A stretch of DNA of 64,000 bases, taken from the NCBI GenBank assembly GCA_039034015.1, contig JBCCBM010000006.1:1-64000 (forward strand). The letters are read 5' to 3'. Positions within the stretch are counted from its first letter, which is position 1. Every line of letters begins with the position of its first letter. Source of the stretch: Acuticoccus sp039034015 (GTDB lineage: Bacteria; Pseudomonadota; Alphaproteobacteria; Rhizobiales; Amorphaceae). The position numbers and the translations under genes were made by a program. Positions 49,525-59,641 of this stretch are shown here, in pieces. The notes beneath the pieces are model-generated. The model was given only the letters and a program-made list of their open reading frames with translations, was not told the DNA's origin and made no database searches.

Positions 49525-50856
49525 ATGACGTGGACCTCCAAAATCTTGTGGTCGGAGGGGCTCTTCATGCGCCCCCAACACCTTCAGCAGAACGACCGCT
49601 ATGTGGAGCATCTGGTTGCCGCGCGCACCGCGCTCACCACGCCCTATCCCTGGGGGTTCGACACGTTTGAGATCGACACCGATCTTGCCCAACAGTCGAT
49701 GTTCTCGCTCCGCGCCGCCTCCGGCATCTTGCCCGACGGGACGCCCTTTTCGATGCCGGAGGAGACCGCCGCCAAGGCGATCGCCGTCCCTGATGATGCG
49801 GCCGATCTCATCGTGTGGCTCACGATGCCGGTCGCGACCCCCGGCGCGCGCGAGGTGGGCGACCGGGAGCAAAACGCCGACACAAGGTTTTACGCCGACC
49901 GCGGGCTGATCGCCGATTCCACAAGCCAGTCTGGCACCGAGGAAGACCTCGACTTTGCCAAGCCGCGCCTGGAATTTGACCTTCGCCGCACGCGCAAAGA
50001 GGGCTACGCGCTGCTGCCCGTTGCGCGGATCGTTGAGGTGCGCGACCGTACCATCATCTTTGATGAGCGGTTCACGCCGCCGGTCCTGTCGCTGTCCGCC
50101 CACCCGAATGCTGAAGGGTACGTGGACCGCTCCATCGGCTGGATGGAGACAAAGCTTGAGGAACTCTCGCGCTACGCCGCTGACCCCACGGCCGGCGGGG
50201 GCCTTCAAAGCGCGGACTATTTGGTGCTTCAACTGTTGAACCGCAGCCTTCCGCCCCTGCGGCACCTGCGATCAAGCCGCTACACGCACCCTGAGCGCGC
50301 CTACACCGAGCTTGTGCGCGTGGCGGGCGAAATGGCGACCTTTGCCACCACCGAACGTCGCGCCAGGCTTTACCCGCAGTACGACCATGACAACCTTCAA
50401 GGCACCTTCGCCCCCGTGGTGCGAGACCTTCAAGAGTTCTTGTCAGCGCGCTTTGCCCGCCGGGCCATCCGGCTCGACATTATTGAGCGGGCGGAAAACG
50501 CCTTCATCTCCACAATCAACGATCGTGCGCTCTTCCGCGAGGCAACGTTCATCTTGGAAGTCTCCGCGCGGCGGCCGCTGAACGAAATTCAGACCCGCTT
50601 TCCGCAGCTTTTCAAGCTCGGCCCCAACACAAAGATGAGCGAGATTGTGCATGCCAACTTGCCGGGCGTGCCGCTCATCCATCTGCCGAACCCGCCGGCG
50701 CAGCTTCGCGTGATGGCCAACCACGTTTACTTTGCGCTCGACCGGGAGTCGCCGTTGTGGCCAGAGTTTTCGACGGCAGCTGCGGTGGGCATGCACTTTT
50801 CGGGTGACTGGCCTGAACTTCAGCTCGAATTTTGGGCGGTATTGGAGGGACGCTAG
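49525..50856 (+). CDS. tssK: T6SS baseplate subunit TssK
   Basis: 443-residue baseplate protein that ties the tail to the membrane complex. Family start SKILWSEGLFMRPQHLQQNDRYVE, then the middle trimerisation region and the end MHFSGDWPELQLEFWAVLEGR. Complete. It begins 3 nt after tagH and ends directly before tssL. Confidence 0.94.
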   Translation: MTWTSKILWSEGLFMRPQHLQQNDRYVEHLVAARTALTTPYPWGFDTFEIDTDLAQQSMFSLRAASGILPDGTPFSMPEETAAKAIAVPDDAADLIVWLTMPVATPGAREVGDREQNADTRFYADRGLIADSTSQSGTEEDLDFAKPRLEFDLRRTRKEGYALLPVARIVEVRDRTIIFDERFTPPVLSLSAHPNAEGYVDRSIGWMETKLEELSRYAADPTAGGGLQSADYLVLQLLNRSLPPLRHLRSSRYTHPERAYTELVRVAGEMATFATTERRARLYPQYDHDNLQGTFAPVVRDLQEFLSARFARRAIRLDIIERAENAFISTINDRALFREATFILEVSARRPLNEIQTRFPQLFKLGPNTKMSEIVHANLPGVPLIHLPNPPAQLRVMANHVYFALDRESPLWPEFSTAAAVGMHFSGDWPELQLEFWAVLEGR

Positions 50857-52383
50857 ATGTCGGGCAACGATCGCGACAATCGCACCGTCATCCTGCCCAA
50901 CCCCGGCGGCCGGCGGCCCACGGGCGAGCCCCGCCGCGTCGACCCGCCCCGCCCGGCGGATGATGATTGGGTCGCCAAACCCCGCGTGGGCGCCGCGCCC
51001 CAAAACCCCTACCAGGCGCCGGTGGAGGCAACGCCCGCCAACGCGCCCCCGCCCGGCGCCATCCGCGAGGCCGCGCCCGGCACGCCCCCGGTCGCCGCGG
51101 CAGCGCTTTTGCGCTCAGAGGCCGCGCTTGCCGCCAACGAGATGCTGCGCCAGGCGGCCCCGCTCCTCCTCATGCTCGGCAAATTGCGCGCCGGCCTCGT
51201 CACCGCGCAGTCCGAAGGCATCATGCAAGAGGTCGCCCGCGCCATCGATGGGTTTGAGCGCGCGATGACCGGGGCCTATGGCGGCGACCAAATCCAGGTC
51301 GCGAAATACGCTCTTGCCGCCACAGCCGATGATGTTGTCCAAAATATTCCCGTCGATGATCGCCGGCGCTGGGCGCAATATTCGATGCTCTCGCAGTTTT
51401 TCTCCGAGCGTGTGGGCGGCATCCGTTTCTTTGAAGAACTCAACCGTATGCGGGGTGACCACGTCACCAACGTTGATGTTCTTGAAGTGATGTACGCCTG
51501 CCTTGCGGTGGGCTTTGAGGGCGTCCACCGGACAAGCCCCAGCGGCCAAGCGCAGCTTCAACAGATCACGCGCGACCTTTATGAGACGATACGGAGAGTG
51601 CGCCCGCGGCAAAGCTTTGAGCTCTCGCCCCGGTGGATGGGGTCCGGCATTGGGCAGGCAAAGCGCGGCAACCGTGTGCCGATCTGGGTGATTGCGGTGC
51701 TGGCGCTCACCCTCACCATCGGGTCCTATGTGGGCTATCGCTGGCTTTTGTCGGGCGAAAGCGCGGTGGCGGAAGAAAAACTCCTCGCCCTCCACCCCCT
51801 TGGCCCGGTGACGCTGGTGAGGCCCGACTACGTGCCCTTCCGCGTCGAAGCGCCGGTGGAAGTGCCCGTGGTGGAAGCGCCCGCGCCACCGCCAGAGCCC
51901 GTCGCCCCCGCCGCGCCGCCCCCACCGCCGCCGCCATCAGCGTGCGAGGATGTGCGTGAGGCGCTGCTTGCCGACATTTCCGGCGCGCGGATCGACTTTG
52001 GCGAGTGCAACGGCGACATCAAACTCACCATCGGCGACCGGCCGGGCATCGTCCTCTTCCGCTCCGGCTCTGCCGACATTTCCGACGCGTACGCCGCCAT
52101 CATCGACCGCATCGCCCCCGTCCTGGAGCGCGTGCCGGGCGAAGTGGTGGTGACCGGCCACACCGACGGGCAGCGCTATCGCGGTGTGCGCTTTGCGTCG
52201 AACTTTGAACTTTCGGTCGCGCGGGCCGAGGCGGTGGCCGCGCGCCTTCGCGGCGCGGCGAGCGCGCCGAACCGGTTCGTCACCCGCGGGCAGGGGCCGA
52301 ATGTCCCAATCGCCACCAACGCCACCGTGGAGGGCCGGGCGCAAAACCGGCGCGTGGATATCGTGATTGAGGGGGCCGGCTGA
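50857..52383 (+). CDS. tssL: T6SS inner-membrane protein TssL (DotU) with C-terminal OmpA domain
   Basis: 508 residues: Pro-rich start (1-75), DotU domain (about 80-255), a membrane segment (about 274-296, VPIWVIAVLALTLTIGSYVG), a Pro/Val-rich periplasmic linker and an OmpA/MotB peptidoglycan-binding domain (about 395-506) with VVVTGHTDGQRY and VTRGQGPNVPIATN. TssL together with TssM and TssJ forms the envelope-spanning complex; the OmpA extension anchors it to peptidoglycan. Stop and tssM start overlap by one base (TGATG). Confidence 0.94.
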   Translation: MSGNDRDNRTVILPNPGGRRPTGEPRRVDPPRPADDDWVAKPRVGAAPQNPYQAPVEATPANAPPPGAIREAAPGTPPVAAAALLRSEAALAANEMLRQAAPLLLMLGKLRAGLVTAQSEGIMQEVARAIDGFERAMTGAYGGDQIQVAKYALAATADDVVQNIPVDDRRRWAQYSMLSQFFSERVGGIRFFEELNRMRGDHVTNVDVLEVMYACLAVGFEGVHRTSPSGQAQLQQITRDLYETIRRVRPRQSFELSPRWMGSGIGQAKRGNRVPIWVIAVLALTLTIGSYVGYRWLLSGESAVAEEKLLALHPLGPVTLVRPDYVPFRVEAPVEVPVVEAPAPPPEPVAPAAPPPPPPPSACEDVREALLADISGARIDFGECNGDIKLTIGDRPGIVLFRSGSADISDAYAAIIDRIAPVLERVPGEVVVTGHTDGQRYRGVRFASNFELSVARAEAVAARLRGAASAPNRFVTRGQGPNVPIATNATVEGRAQNRRVDIVIEGAG

Positions 52384-55300
52384 TGCAGGTCTTTTCCTAT
52401 ATCGGCTACATCACCGCCGCCTCGTCCATCGGCGGCGCGTTCATGCTGATCGCGGTCATCTGGTTCTGGGGCCCGGGCATCGGGTTTGACGATTTTTATC
52501 CGCTGGAACCGGTTCTGAACCGCGTCATCGCCATTGTGGGCGTGCTCCTCTTCATCCTGATTTACTTTGGGATCAAGATTTTCCGCGGGCGCCGCGCGGC
52601 CAAAGCGCTGGAAGATGGCGTCACCCAGCCGGTCTCCGATGATGGCGCGGTGCTTGCCGAGCGCATGAAAGATGCGCTGAAAACGCTGAAAAAATCGAAC
52701 GGCGGCAAGGATCCGCTCTATTCGCTCCCCTGGTACATCGTGATTGGCCCGCCGGGGACGGGGAAGACCACAGCGCTCATCAATTCTGGGCTCAAATTCC
52801 CGCTCCTCTCGGGCGCATCGGGGGCGATGGTGGAGGGCGTAGGCGGCACGCGCTATTGCGATTGGTGGTTTGCCGAAGACGCCGTTTTGATCGACACCGC
52901 CGGCCGCTACACCACACAAGATTCCGCCGCCGACGGCGAAGACAATGTGGACCGCCGCTCCTGGCACGCCTTCCTCAAACTTTTAAAGCGCACCCGCCCG
53001 CGCCAGCCCATCAACGGCGCCATTCTCGCGGTCGGGATCGACGATCTCATCCAGCTCTCTGACACCGAGCGGAATGTTCAGGCCGATGCGATCCGCAACC
53101 GCCTTCTTGAACTTCACGAGCAGCTGAAGGTCGCCTTCCCGGTCTACGTGGTCTTCACTAAAGCCGACCTCATCCAAGGCTTTATGGAGTTTTTCGGCGA
53201 CCTTCGGGAGACCGAGCGCCGCGTCGTCTGGGGCGCGACGTTTGACGGCGCCGACCGGCACAAAAACACCATCACCGAGGTGCCGGCCGAGCTTGACGCC
53301 CTCGTCATGCGCCTTTCCGAGCTTACGATCGACCGCCTGCAGGAGGAGCCCAACCAGGCCCGCCGCTCGCTGGTGCTCGGCTTCCCCGCGCAATTCAACG
53401 CCCTGCGCGAGCCGGTGATCGGCTTCATGTCGCGCATTTTTGAACCCACGCGCTACCACGCCAACGCCATCCTGCGCGGCTTTTACTTCACTTCCGGCAC
53501 CCAAGAGGGCACCGCGCTCGACCAGCTGATCGGCGAGACCTCCCGCGTTTTGGGCGGCGCCCCGGTGGCCATGTCTGGCCGTGGCCGCAGCTTCTTCCTC
53601 AACCATCTCCTCCAAAAGGTGATTTTTGGGGAGGCGGGCTTTGTCTCCTACAACCGCGCGCGCATCCGGCGCGAGCGGGCGCTGCGCTTTGCCGGCATCG
53701 GCGTTGTCGCGCTTTTGGCCGTCGGCGCCATCGGTGCGCTCACCCTCTCCTACACCGCCAACGCGCGGCTGATCGGCACCGTCGATGACGCGGTGACCGA
53801 GTACCGCACGAATGCCGCCCGCCTCATCGACGAACAGCAGATCGCGACCTTCGATGTCCAAGAGGCCAACAACCTCATCCTGACCCCGCTGCGCACCTTC
53901 CCGGTGGGCTACGATGCGCGCGCCGCCGAAACGCCGGTGGAAGAGGGGTTTGGCCTTTCCCAGCGGGGCCGGCTGACGGCGGCCGCCATCGAGGCCTATT
54001 ATCGCGGGCTTGAACGCTCGTTCCGCCCGCGCCTCGTCTTGCGGGTGGAGGAGGTGCTTCAAGCCAATCTCGACGATCCCGAACTCACATACGAGACCCT
54101 AAAAGTCTACAAGATGCTCACGGGTGAAAACGTTGAGCGCGAGGTGATCGTCGCGTGGATCGTGCGCGATTGGGAGGAAAACGTTTATTCCGGCCCGACC
54201 AACGCCTCTGGCCGGCGCGTGTTGCGCGAACATCTTGCTGCCCTGCTGGAGCTTGACCTTGGCCGCCCCGTCCAAGTGGCGGCCAACGTGCCCTTGATGC
54301 GCGATGCGGAGCGGGTGCTCGCCCGCGTCCCGCTGGTGGATCTGGCGTTCGCCCGCCTCGCACTCGACGCCCGGGCCGATGGGGCCTTGTTCGACTGGGT
54401 CCTTGCCGATGAGGCGGGCGCGGACGCTGACATCGTGTTCCGCACCCGCTCGGGCGCCGACCTCGACACGGTGGTCGTGCCAAGCTTTTACACCCGCGCC
54501 GGTTTCCAACGCGCGCTCATCAATCGCCTCCCCACCATCGAGCGGGAAATCCAGGGCGAGGCCTGGCTCTACGGCGAGGCCTACGACCAGCGCGCCATTG
54601 AGCGCCAATTCGCAACGCTGGAGGCCGATCTCCTGCGCCGCTACCAGGACCGCTATATCGCCACATGGCGCGGCATCTTGGATGAAGTGCTGCTGGAGCC
54701 GATGGCGGTTGACAAGCCGCGCTACACGGCGCTGCGGGCGCTGTCGGCCCCCACATCGCCGCTGCGCCAGCTCCTCCAGGCCGTCACGGAAGAAACGCGG
54801 CTCACGCAGTTTGAGGCCGCGGCCGAGCCGACGGACGTTGCCGCCAGCGGCGATGTGCAATTGCGCATCAATGCCGATGTCGACAATCGCGCGGCCGTCC
54901 GCGACACCGTGCAGGCCGAGCCAGGCGCTGCGGTGGAGGCGGCCTTTGCCCCGCTCCACGAGATGATGTCGGCCGAGACCGAGCCCAACCTTGACCCCGT
55001 CATCGCCTCCCTCTCCGAAATGCACGACCGTCTGGTGAACCTTGCCAGGGGCACCGCGCCCGGCGAAGGCGCCACCCAGGCGCTGGGTGAGCGGATCGCA
55101 GCGCTCCAGGCGGAGGCCGCGCGCCTGCCGGACCCGGCCGCCCGCCTCGTCCAATCCGCACTCAACGACATTGAGGCCGACCTCACCGGTGAGCGGCTGA
55201 CCCGGCTCTCCCAAGCGTTCAACGCCCAAGTCACCCAGCAGTGCCAGGCGATTGTGTCCAACCGCTTCCCCTTCGTGAACAGCGCGCGGGACGTGTCGCT

Positions 55301-55880
55301 GGGCGATTTTTCCACCCTCTTCCGCCCCGATGGCCTGCTCGACAAGTTCCGCAAAGACAATCTCGACGTTTTTATCGACAAGAGCGGCGCAGAGTGGGCC
55401 TGGCTCCCCGGCATCAACCTCTCGGCGACCACGCTGCGCGCGTTTGAAGCGGCCGCCACCATCCGCGATGCGTTCTTTGACGCCGCGTCCGAAGATCCCA
55501 CCTTCGAGATCATCGTGACGACGCGGGCCATCGACCCGCGCGCCTCCTCCGGCGTCCTGCGCGTGAACCGGACGATCGTGTTTGCCAGCCGCTCCACCCA
55601 CTCCCAACAGGTGAAGTGGCCGGGCGACAATGCGGACAATCGCGCCGTCGTCTCGGTCACCTTCGGGCAAGATGCGACCACGCGCCGGGTTGAGCAGACA
55701 GGGCCCTGGGCGCTCTTCCGCCTCATCCGCCAAGGGCGGGCCACCGCGCGGGAGGGCCAGCTGATTGTGGACTTTACGGTCGCGGGCCTCAGGCTCTCGT
55801 TCGGCTTCACGTCCAACGATGGGGCAAACCCGCTGACGCTGCCGGCGCTCTACAGCTTCCGCTGCCCGACCGCGTTATGA
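52383..55880 (+). CDS. tssM: T6SS membrane complex protein TssM (IcmF)
   Basis: 1165 residues. Two N-terminal membrane segments (about 5-30 and 43-66), a cytosolic NTPase-like domain with Walker A GPPGTGKTT (about 121-129) and DTAGRYTTQD, a third membrane segment (about 435-455), then the large periplasmic region. It is typical in length. Ends in an ATGA overlap with tagF. The motor-like Walker A is complete, so ATP binding is plausible. Confidence 0.95.
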   Translation: MQVFSYIGYITAASSIGGAFMLIAVIWFWGPGIGFDDFYPLEPVLNRVIAIVGVLLFILIYFGIKIFRGRRAAKALEDGVTQPVSDDGAVLAERMKDALKTLKKSNGGKDPLYSLPWYIVIGPPGTGKTTALINSGLKFPLLSGASGAMVEGVGGTRYCDWWFAEDAVLIDTAGRYTTQDSAADGEDNVDRRSWHAFLKLLKRTRPRQPINGAILAVGIDDLIQLSDTERNVQADAIRNRLLELHEQLKVAFPVYVVFTKADLIQGFMEFFGDLRETERRVVWGATFDGADRHKNTITEVPAELDALVMRLSELTIDRLQEEPNQARRSLVLGFPAQFNALREPVIGFMSRIFEPTRYHANAILRGFYFTSGTQEGTALDQLIGETSRVLGGAPVAMSGRGRSFFLNHLLQKVIFGEAGFVSYNRARIRRERALRFAGIGVVALLAVGAIGALTLSYTANARLIGTVDDAVTEYRTNAARLIDEQQIATFDVQEANNLILTPLRTFPVGYDARAAETPVEEGFGLSQRGRLTAAAIEAYYRGLERSFRPRLVLRVEEVLQANLDDPELTYETLKVYKMLTGENVEREVIVAWIVRDWEENVYSGPTNASGRRVLREHLAALLELDLGRPVQVAANVPLMRDAERVLARVPLVDLAFARLALDARADGALFDWVLADEAGADADIVFRTRSGADLDTVVVPSFYTRAGFQRALINRLPTIEREIQGEAWLYGEAYDQRAIERQFATLEADLLRRYQDRYIATWRGILDEVLLEPMAVDKPRYTALRALSAPTSPLRQLLQAVTEETRLTQFEAAAEPTDVAASGDVQLRINADVDNRAAVRDTVQAEPGAAVEAAFAPLHEMMSAETEPNLDPVIASLSEMHDRLVNLARGTAPGEGATQALGERIAALQAEAARLPDPAARLVQSALNDIEADLTGERLTRLSQAFNAQVTQQCQAIVSNRFPFVNSARDVSLGDFSTLFRPDGLLDKFRKDNLDVFIDKSGAEWAWLPGINLSATTLRAFEAAATIRDAFFDAASEDPTFEIIVTTRAIDPRASSGVLRVNRTIVFASRSTHSQQVKWPGDNADNRAVVSVTFGQDATTRRVEQTGPWALFRLIRQGRATAREGQLIVDFTVAGLRLSFGFTSNDGANPLTLPALYSFRCPTAL

Positions 55881-56440
55881 TCGCGCTCTTCGGCAAAGTT
55901 CCCGCCCGGCGCGATTTTGTGGCCCGCGATCTGCCAAGTTCGGTCCTGGAGCCGCTGGAGCGCTGGCTCCAGCACGGCGTTGCCCAAAGCCGCGACACGC
56001 TGGGCAACGCCTGGATGGACGCCTACCTTGCCGCGCCGCTCTGGCGGTTTTGGTGGGGGCGCGAGGTGATCGGCACCGGCCTCACGGGCGTCATGATGCC
56101 CTCGGTCGACGCCATGGGCCGCTACTTTCCCCTCCTGGCGCTGCGCCTTGCCCACCGCGGGTGCGACATCACCCTCCCCAGCGAGGCCACCGCCGACTGG
56201 TACGATGCCGTTGAAACCGCGCTCCTCGGCGCGCTCGACCAAACAAAAACGCTCTCATCGCTGCTCGATGATCTGTCGGCCATTCCCGACCAGCTTGACG
56301 CAACGCCCCTCGATGTTACCGGCACGCTGTGGTGGACGCTGGGCGGCGAGCGTCACCCGCCCCGCCGCATGGCGCACGACCATCTGCCCCCGCACACCGC
56401 CTTCACCGATATGCTGACCGCCCCCGCCACCCAGTCATGA
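55877..56440 (+). CDS. tagF: T6SS-associated protein TagF
   Basis: 187-residue TagF-domain protein. Start IALFGKVPARRDFVARDLPS, then WMDAYLAAPLWRFWW and GVMMPSVDAMGRYFPLLALR. In Pseudomonas and Agrobacterium TagF represses T6SS assembly post-translationally, opposing the PpkA-Fha pathway; in Agrobacterium it is fused to the phosphatase. Here it is a separate gene that overlaps pppA (ATGA), which keeps the two together. Confidence 0.9.
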   Translation: MIALFGKVPARRDFVARDLPSSVLEPLERWLQHGVAQSRDTLGNAWMDAYLAAPLWRFWWGREVIGTGLTGVMMPSVDAMGRYFPLLALRLAHRGCDITLPSEATADWYDAVETALLGALDQTKTLSSLLDDLSAIPDQLDATPLDVTGTLWWTLGGERHPPRRMAHDHLPPHTAFTDMLTAPATQS

Positions 56441-57204
56441 GCGCCGACCCGCCCCGCCTCACCTCCCACGGCAACACCCACGCCGGAAAGGTCCGCGTGC
56501 GCAACGAGGATGCGCTGATCATCAACCCCGCCGCCGGCCTTTACGCCGTCGCCGATGGCATGGGCGGGGAGGCGGCGGGCGACTACGCCTCGCAAACCGT
56601 GGTGGAGGCGCTCGGCGATGTAGAACACCCCGCCTCCGCCGATGACCTTGTGAACCAGACCAAGGCGCGCCTGCGCGATGCGCACAAGCACCTTGTGGCC
56701 TATGCCAAACGGTCGAGCGCGCGCGTCGTTGGGGCGACGGTCGTGGTGCTCCTTGCCCATGGCGCGGGCGTTGCATGCCTCTGGTCCGGCGACGCGCGGT
56801 GCTATCGCATCCGCCACGGCGGCATCGAACAACTCTCTGAGGACCATAACGAATTGGGCGAGCTCGTCTCCCGCGGCATCCTCTCCAAGGAGGAGGCCAA
56901 AACCTGGCGCGGGCGCAACGCTGTCACCCGCGCGGTGGGCGTTTATGACGAGTTGGAGACCGACATGGTGGTGGGGGACCTTTGGCCGGGCGATGCGTTC
57001 GTTCTGTGCTCCGATGGTTTGCCCCTTCACGTGGAGGATCATGAAATTGCCCAAATTGCGCACGATTTCGGCCCCGAGGAGGCGTGCGAACGGCTCATCG
57101 CCCTTGCACTGAAACGGGGAGGGGCAGACAACGTGTCGGTCATCGTGGTGGCAGCGGAGGCGGCCAACGAGATGGTCACGCGCATCAATCCGCGGAGAGC
57201 GTGA
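56437..57204 (+). CDS. pppA: T6SS Ser/Thr phosphatase PppA (PP2C family)
   Basis: 255-residue PP2C phosphatase. All metal-binding motifs are seen: KVRVRNEDAL, YAVADGMGGEAAGDYAS, LWSGDARCYRIR, SEDHNELGELV, FVLCSDGLP and GGADNVSVIVV. It removes the phosphate placed by PpkA and thereby turns off secretion. The ATG lies in an ATGA overlap with tagF; TGATG with ppkA. Confidence 0.93.
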   Translation: MSADPPRLTSHGNTHAGKVRVRNEDALIINPAAGLYAVADGMGGEAAGDYASQTVVEALGDVEHPASADDLVNQTKARLRDAHKHLVAYAKRSSARVVGATVVVLLAHGAGVACLWSGDARCYRIRHGGIEQLSEDHNELGELVSRGILSKEEAKTWRGRNAVTRAVGVYDELETDMVVGDLWPGDAFVLCSDGLPLHVEDHEIAQIAHDFGPEEACERLIALALKRGGADNVSVIVVAAEAANEMVTRINPRRA

Positions 57205-59420
57205 TGGGGAACGAACCGACACAGGTGGCCGGCGGCACCCAATTGTCACAGCCGATCCCGGGCCTCACCATCCCGCACGGCACCCGGCTCAACGGCATAT
57301 TCGAGATCGAACGGCAGATCGGCGCCGGCGGCATGGGCATGGTCTACCGCGCCCACAATGTGACCACGCAAGAGCCGGTCGCCATCAAAATCGTGCGGGC
57401 GGAGCTCGCCGACAACGCGCAGGTGATCGCCCTTTTCCGCCGCGAGGCCGCCGTCCTCCACAAGCTCTTGCACGATGCGATCGTGCGCTACTACCTCTTC
57501 ACCAAGGACGACACCATCGGCCGCCCCTACCTTGCGACCGAATTTGTCGACGGCACGCCGCTGGCTGACATCTTGTCCGCCGGCCCCCTCCCGCTGGACG
57601 ATGTCTTGCGCCTTGCGGAGCGGCTCGCCGATGGGCTGAAGGCCGCCCACGCGCTCTCCGTGTTTCACCGGGACATTAAGCCCGACAACATCATCCTGCC
57701 CGGCCGGGAGGTGGAGCGGGCAAAGATCATCGACTTTGGGATCGCGAAGGCCGCAACGCTCGGCGAGGGGACCATTATTGGCGATTCCATCGCCGGCACC
57801 TTCGACTATATGTCGCCCGAGCAGCTCGGCCTTTATGGCGCCAACGTTGATGCGCGGGCCGACATTTATAGCCTTGGCATCGTGCTGGCCGAAGCGAGCC
57901 TTGGCCGCAGCCTCGACATGGGCGGCACGCAGCTTGAGGTGGTCGAAAAGCGCCGAAAAGTGCCGGATTTGTCGCAGGTGGATGCCCGCCTTCGCCCGCT
58001 TCTGACGGCCATGCTCCAGCCCCGGCCGGAGGATCGCACCCAGTCGATGGCCGAGGTGGTGGCCGAAACCCAAAAGCTGCGCGGCGCGCCCGGCGGGAAC
58101 ACAAGCCCCTCCCAGTCGCTGGTGAAGATGGTGGCGACCCTTGCCGGCCTTGCCATGATCGGCGGCGGCGTGTGGTTCTTCCTCAACCAAGACGCCGGCC
58201 CGCCCGATGATCCCACCCCGCCGGACCAAACCGCGCTCCAACGCACCGATGACACGGACGCCACGCAAATCGCGGTCCGCGAGACCCCGCCGGAGCCGCG
58301 GCCCGATGGGCGAACCCAGGCCCCGCCCATCACCGTGCCCCAGGAGGCGGAGGGTCTGATTTCGGGCCTCACCAACTTTGCGCTGGGTGGTGACCGCACG
58401 GCCCCAACGGCCGATCAACCCGTGACGGACGACACAGGTTTGCCGCCGCTGCGCGAACCAGACCGGGCACCGCCGGTGGAAACGCCGCAGCCCCCCCTCA
58501 CCCAGGACCGGTCCACCCCGGACCCATCCACCGGCGCGCCAACGCCCAACGACCCCACTGTCGCAGATCCCACGGACAACCCGCCGACGACAGGCGAACC
58601 CAACACCGCCGAGCGGCCCTCGGATGATGGCACGACAACGCCTTTGCTCGGCAACAACCTCACCGATGAGACGCCCGCGCCAGACGAGCCCGGCGTCCAG
58701 ACGGCCGTGCTCGACCAGACACCCGACGACACCGCTGCCCCGCCGGCGGCGCCCACGGTCGGCCGCCGCATCACCTTTCCGGAGAGCGTCGACCCTGGCG
58801 AATCGCCCATGCAGGCCGTGCGCTCCTTCGTGCGGCGGACCGACCTTGGCCCCTGCACCTACATTCGCCAGCGCGCCACCACCACCGGTGACCCTGTGGT
58901 CCAAGGGTTTGGCGTCGCCATCGCGCCGTTCCAGCGCCTGAATGAGGAGTTGCAAGCCAAAATCGGCTCCCCGGTGCGCATCAACCTGCAACAAATCATT
59001 GCCAACCAGTGCGCGGCGGTGGAGCTCACCAACGGCCTCAGCCCTGACGGGGATGCGGGCCTTGCGGTCGACATCGCGACCGACATCATCCAGGCGAACG
59101 GCACGCTGCGCGGCACCATCACTGGGATTGGCGGCCGCGATCTTCGCGTCTTCCTGATTGCGAGCAACGGCCGCGCCTATGAGGTGAGCGCCTGGGTGAG
59201 CGGGGGCCCGCAAAGCCGCACGCTGCAAACGGTGATGAGCGGCACCTCCGGCGCGTCCGACAGCCACCTCATCCTGGCGATTGCGGGGCCGGCGCTGCCG
59301 CCAATCCCGGCTGGGGTCCCGCTCGATTCAACGGCCGAGTTTAACCGCCTCGCCGCCCTCTTGCGCGGGCGCCCGCAAACGGAAGCGGCGCTGGGCTTTT
59401 TCAAATATTCGGGCCAATAG
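57204..59420 (+). CDS. ppkA: T6SS Ser/Thr kinase PpkA with periplasmic domain
   Basis: 738 residues: Hanks-type kinase domain (about 30-290) with GAGGMGMVYRAH, the Lys in VAIKIV, catalytic loop FHRDIKPDNIIL, DFGIAK and GTFDYMSPEQLG; one membrane segment (about 308-330); a Pro/Thr-rich, acidic periplasmic linker (about 335-530); and a conserved C-terminal domain (about 535-738) that may sense envelope signals. It likely phosphorylates TagH-linked or TssL-like targets to start firing. Its ATG overlaps the pppA stop (TGATG). Confidence 0.92.
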   Translation: MGNEPTQVAGGTQLSQPIPGLTIPHGTRLNGIFEIERQIGAGGMGMVYRAHNVTTQEPVAIKIVRAELADNAQVIALFRREAAVLHKLLHDAIVRYYLFTKDDTIGRPYLATEFVDGTPLADILSAGPLPLDDVLRLAERLADGLKAAHALSVFHRDIKPDNIILPGREVERAKIIDFGIAKAATLGEGTIIGDSIAGTFDYMSPEQLGLYGANVDARADIYSLGIVLAEASLGRSLDMGGTQLEVVEKRRKVPDLSQVDARLRPLLTAMLQPRPEDRTQSMAEVVAETQKLRGAPGGNTSPSQSLVKMVATLAGLAMIGGGVWFFLNQDAGPPDDPTPPDQTALQRTDDTDATQIAVRETPPEPRPDGRTQAPPITVPQEAEGLISGLTNFALGGDRTAPTADQPVTDDTGLPPLREPDRAPPVETPQPPLTQDRSTPDPSTGAPTPNDPTVADPTDNPPTTGEPNTAERPSDDGTTTPLLGNNLTDETPAPDEPGVQTAVLDQTPDDTAAPPAAPTVGRRITFPESVDPGESPMQAVRSFVRRTDLGPCTYIRQRATTTGDPVVQGFGVAIAPFQRLNEELQAKIGSPVRINLQQIIANQCAAVELTNGLSPDGDAGLAVDIATDIIQANGTLRGTITGIGGRDLRVFLIASNGRAYEVSAWVSGGPQSRTLQTVMSGTSGASDSHLILAIAGPALPPIPAGVPLDSTAEFNRLAALLRGRPQTEAALGFFKYSGQ

Positions 59421-59641
59421 CGGCCCCGCGCCGTGGACGCCGTTGGGGCGTTCGGCACATCCCCTTGCGCCAAAGGGCCTGAACGTGGCGCAGATCACGG
59501 CCCGGTCGGCGATCCGTTGACGCGGAGGCGCGCCATTGCCACCTCAGGGAGGTCAGCGGCGCGTGTTCATCTGGCGTTGCTCCATCTGTTTGTTTTATGC
59601 CTCATTTGGCCCCAGTGGCCGACATATTCGGGAGACACCCC

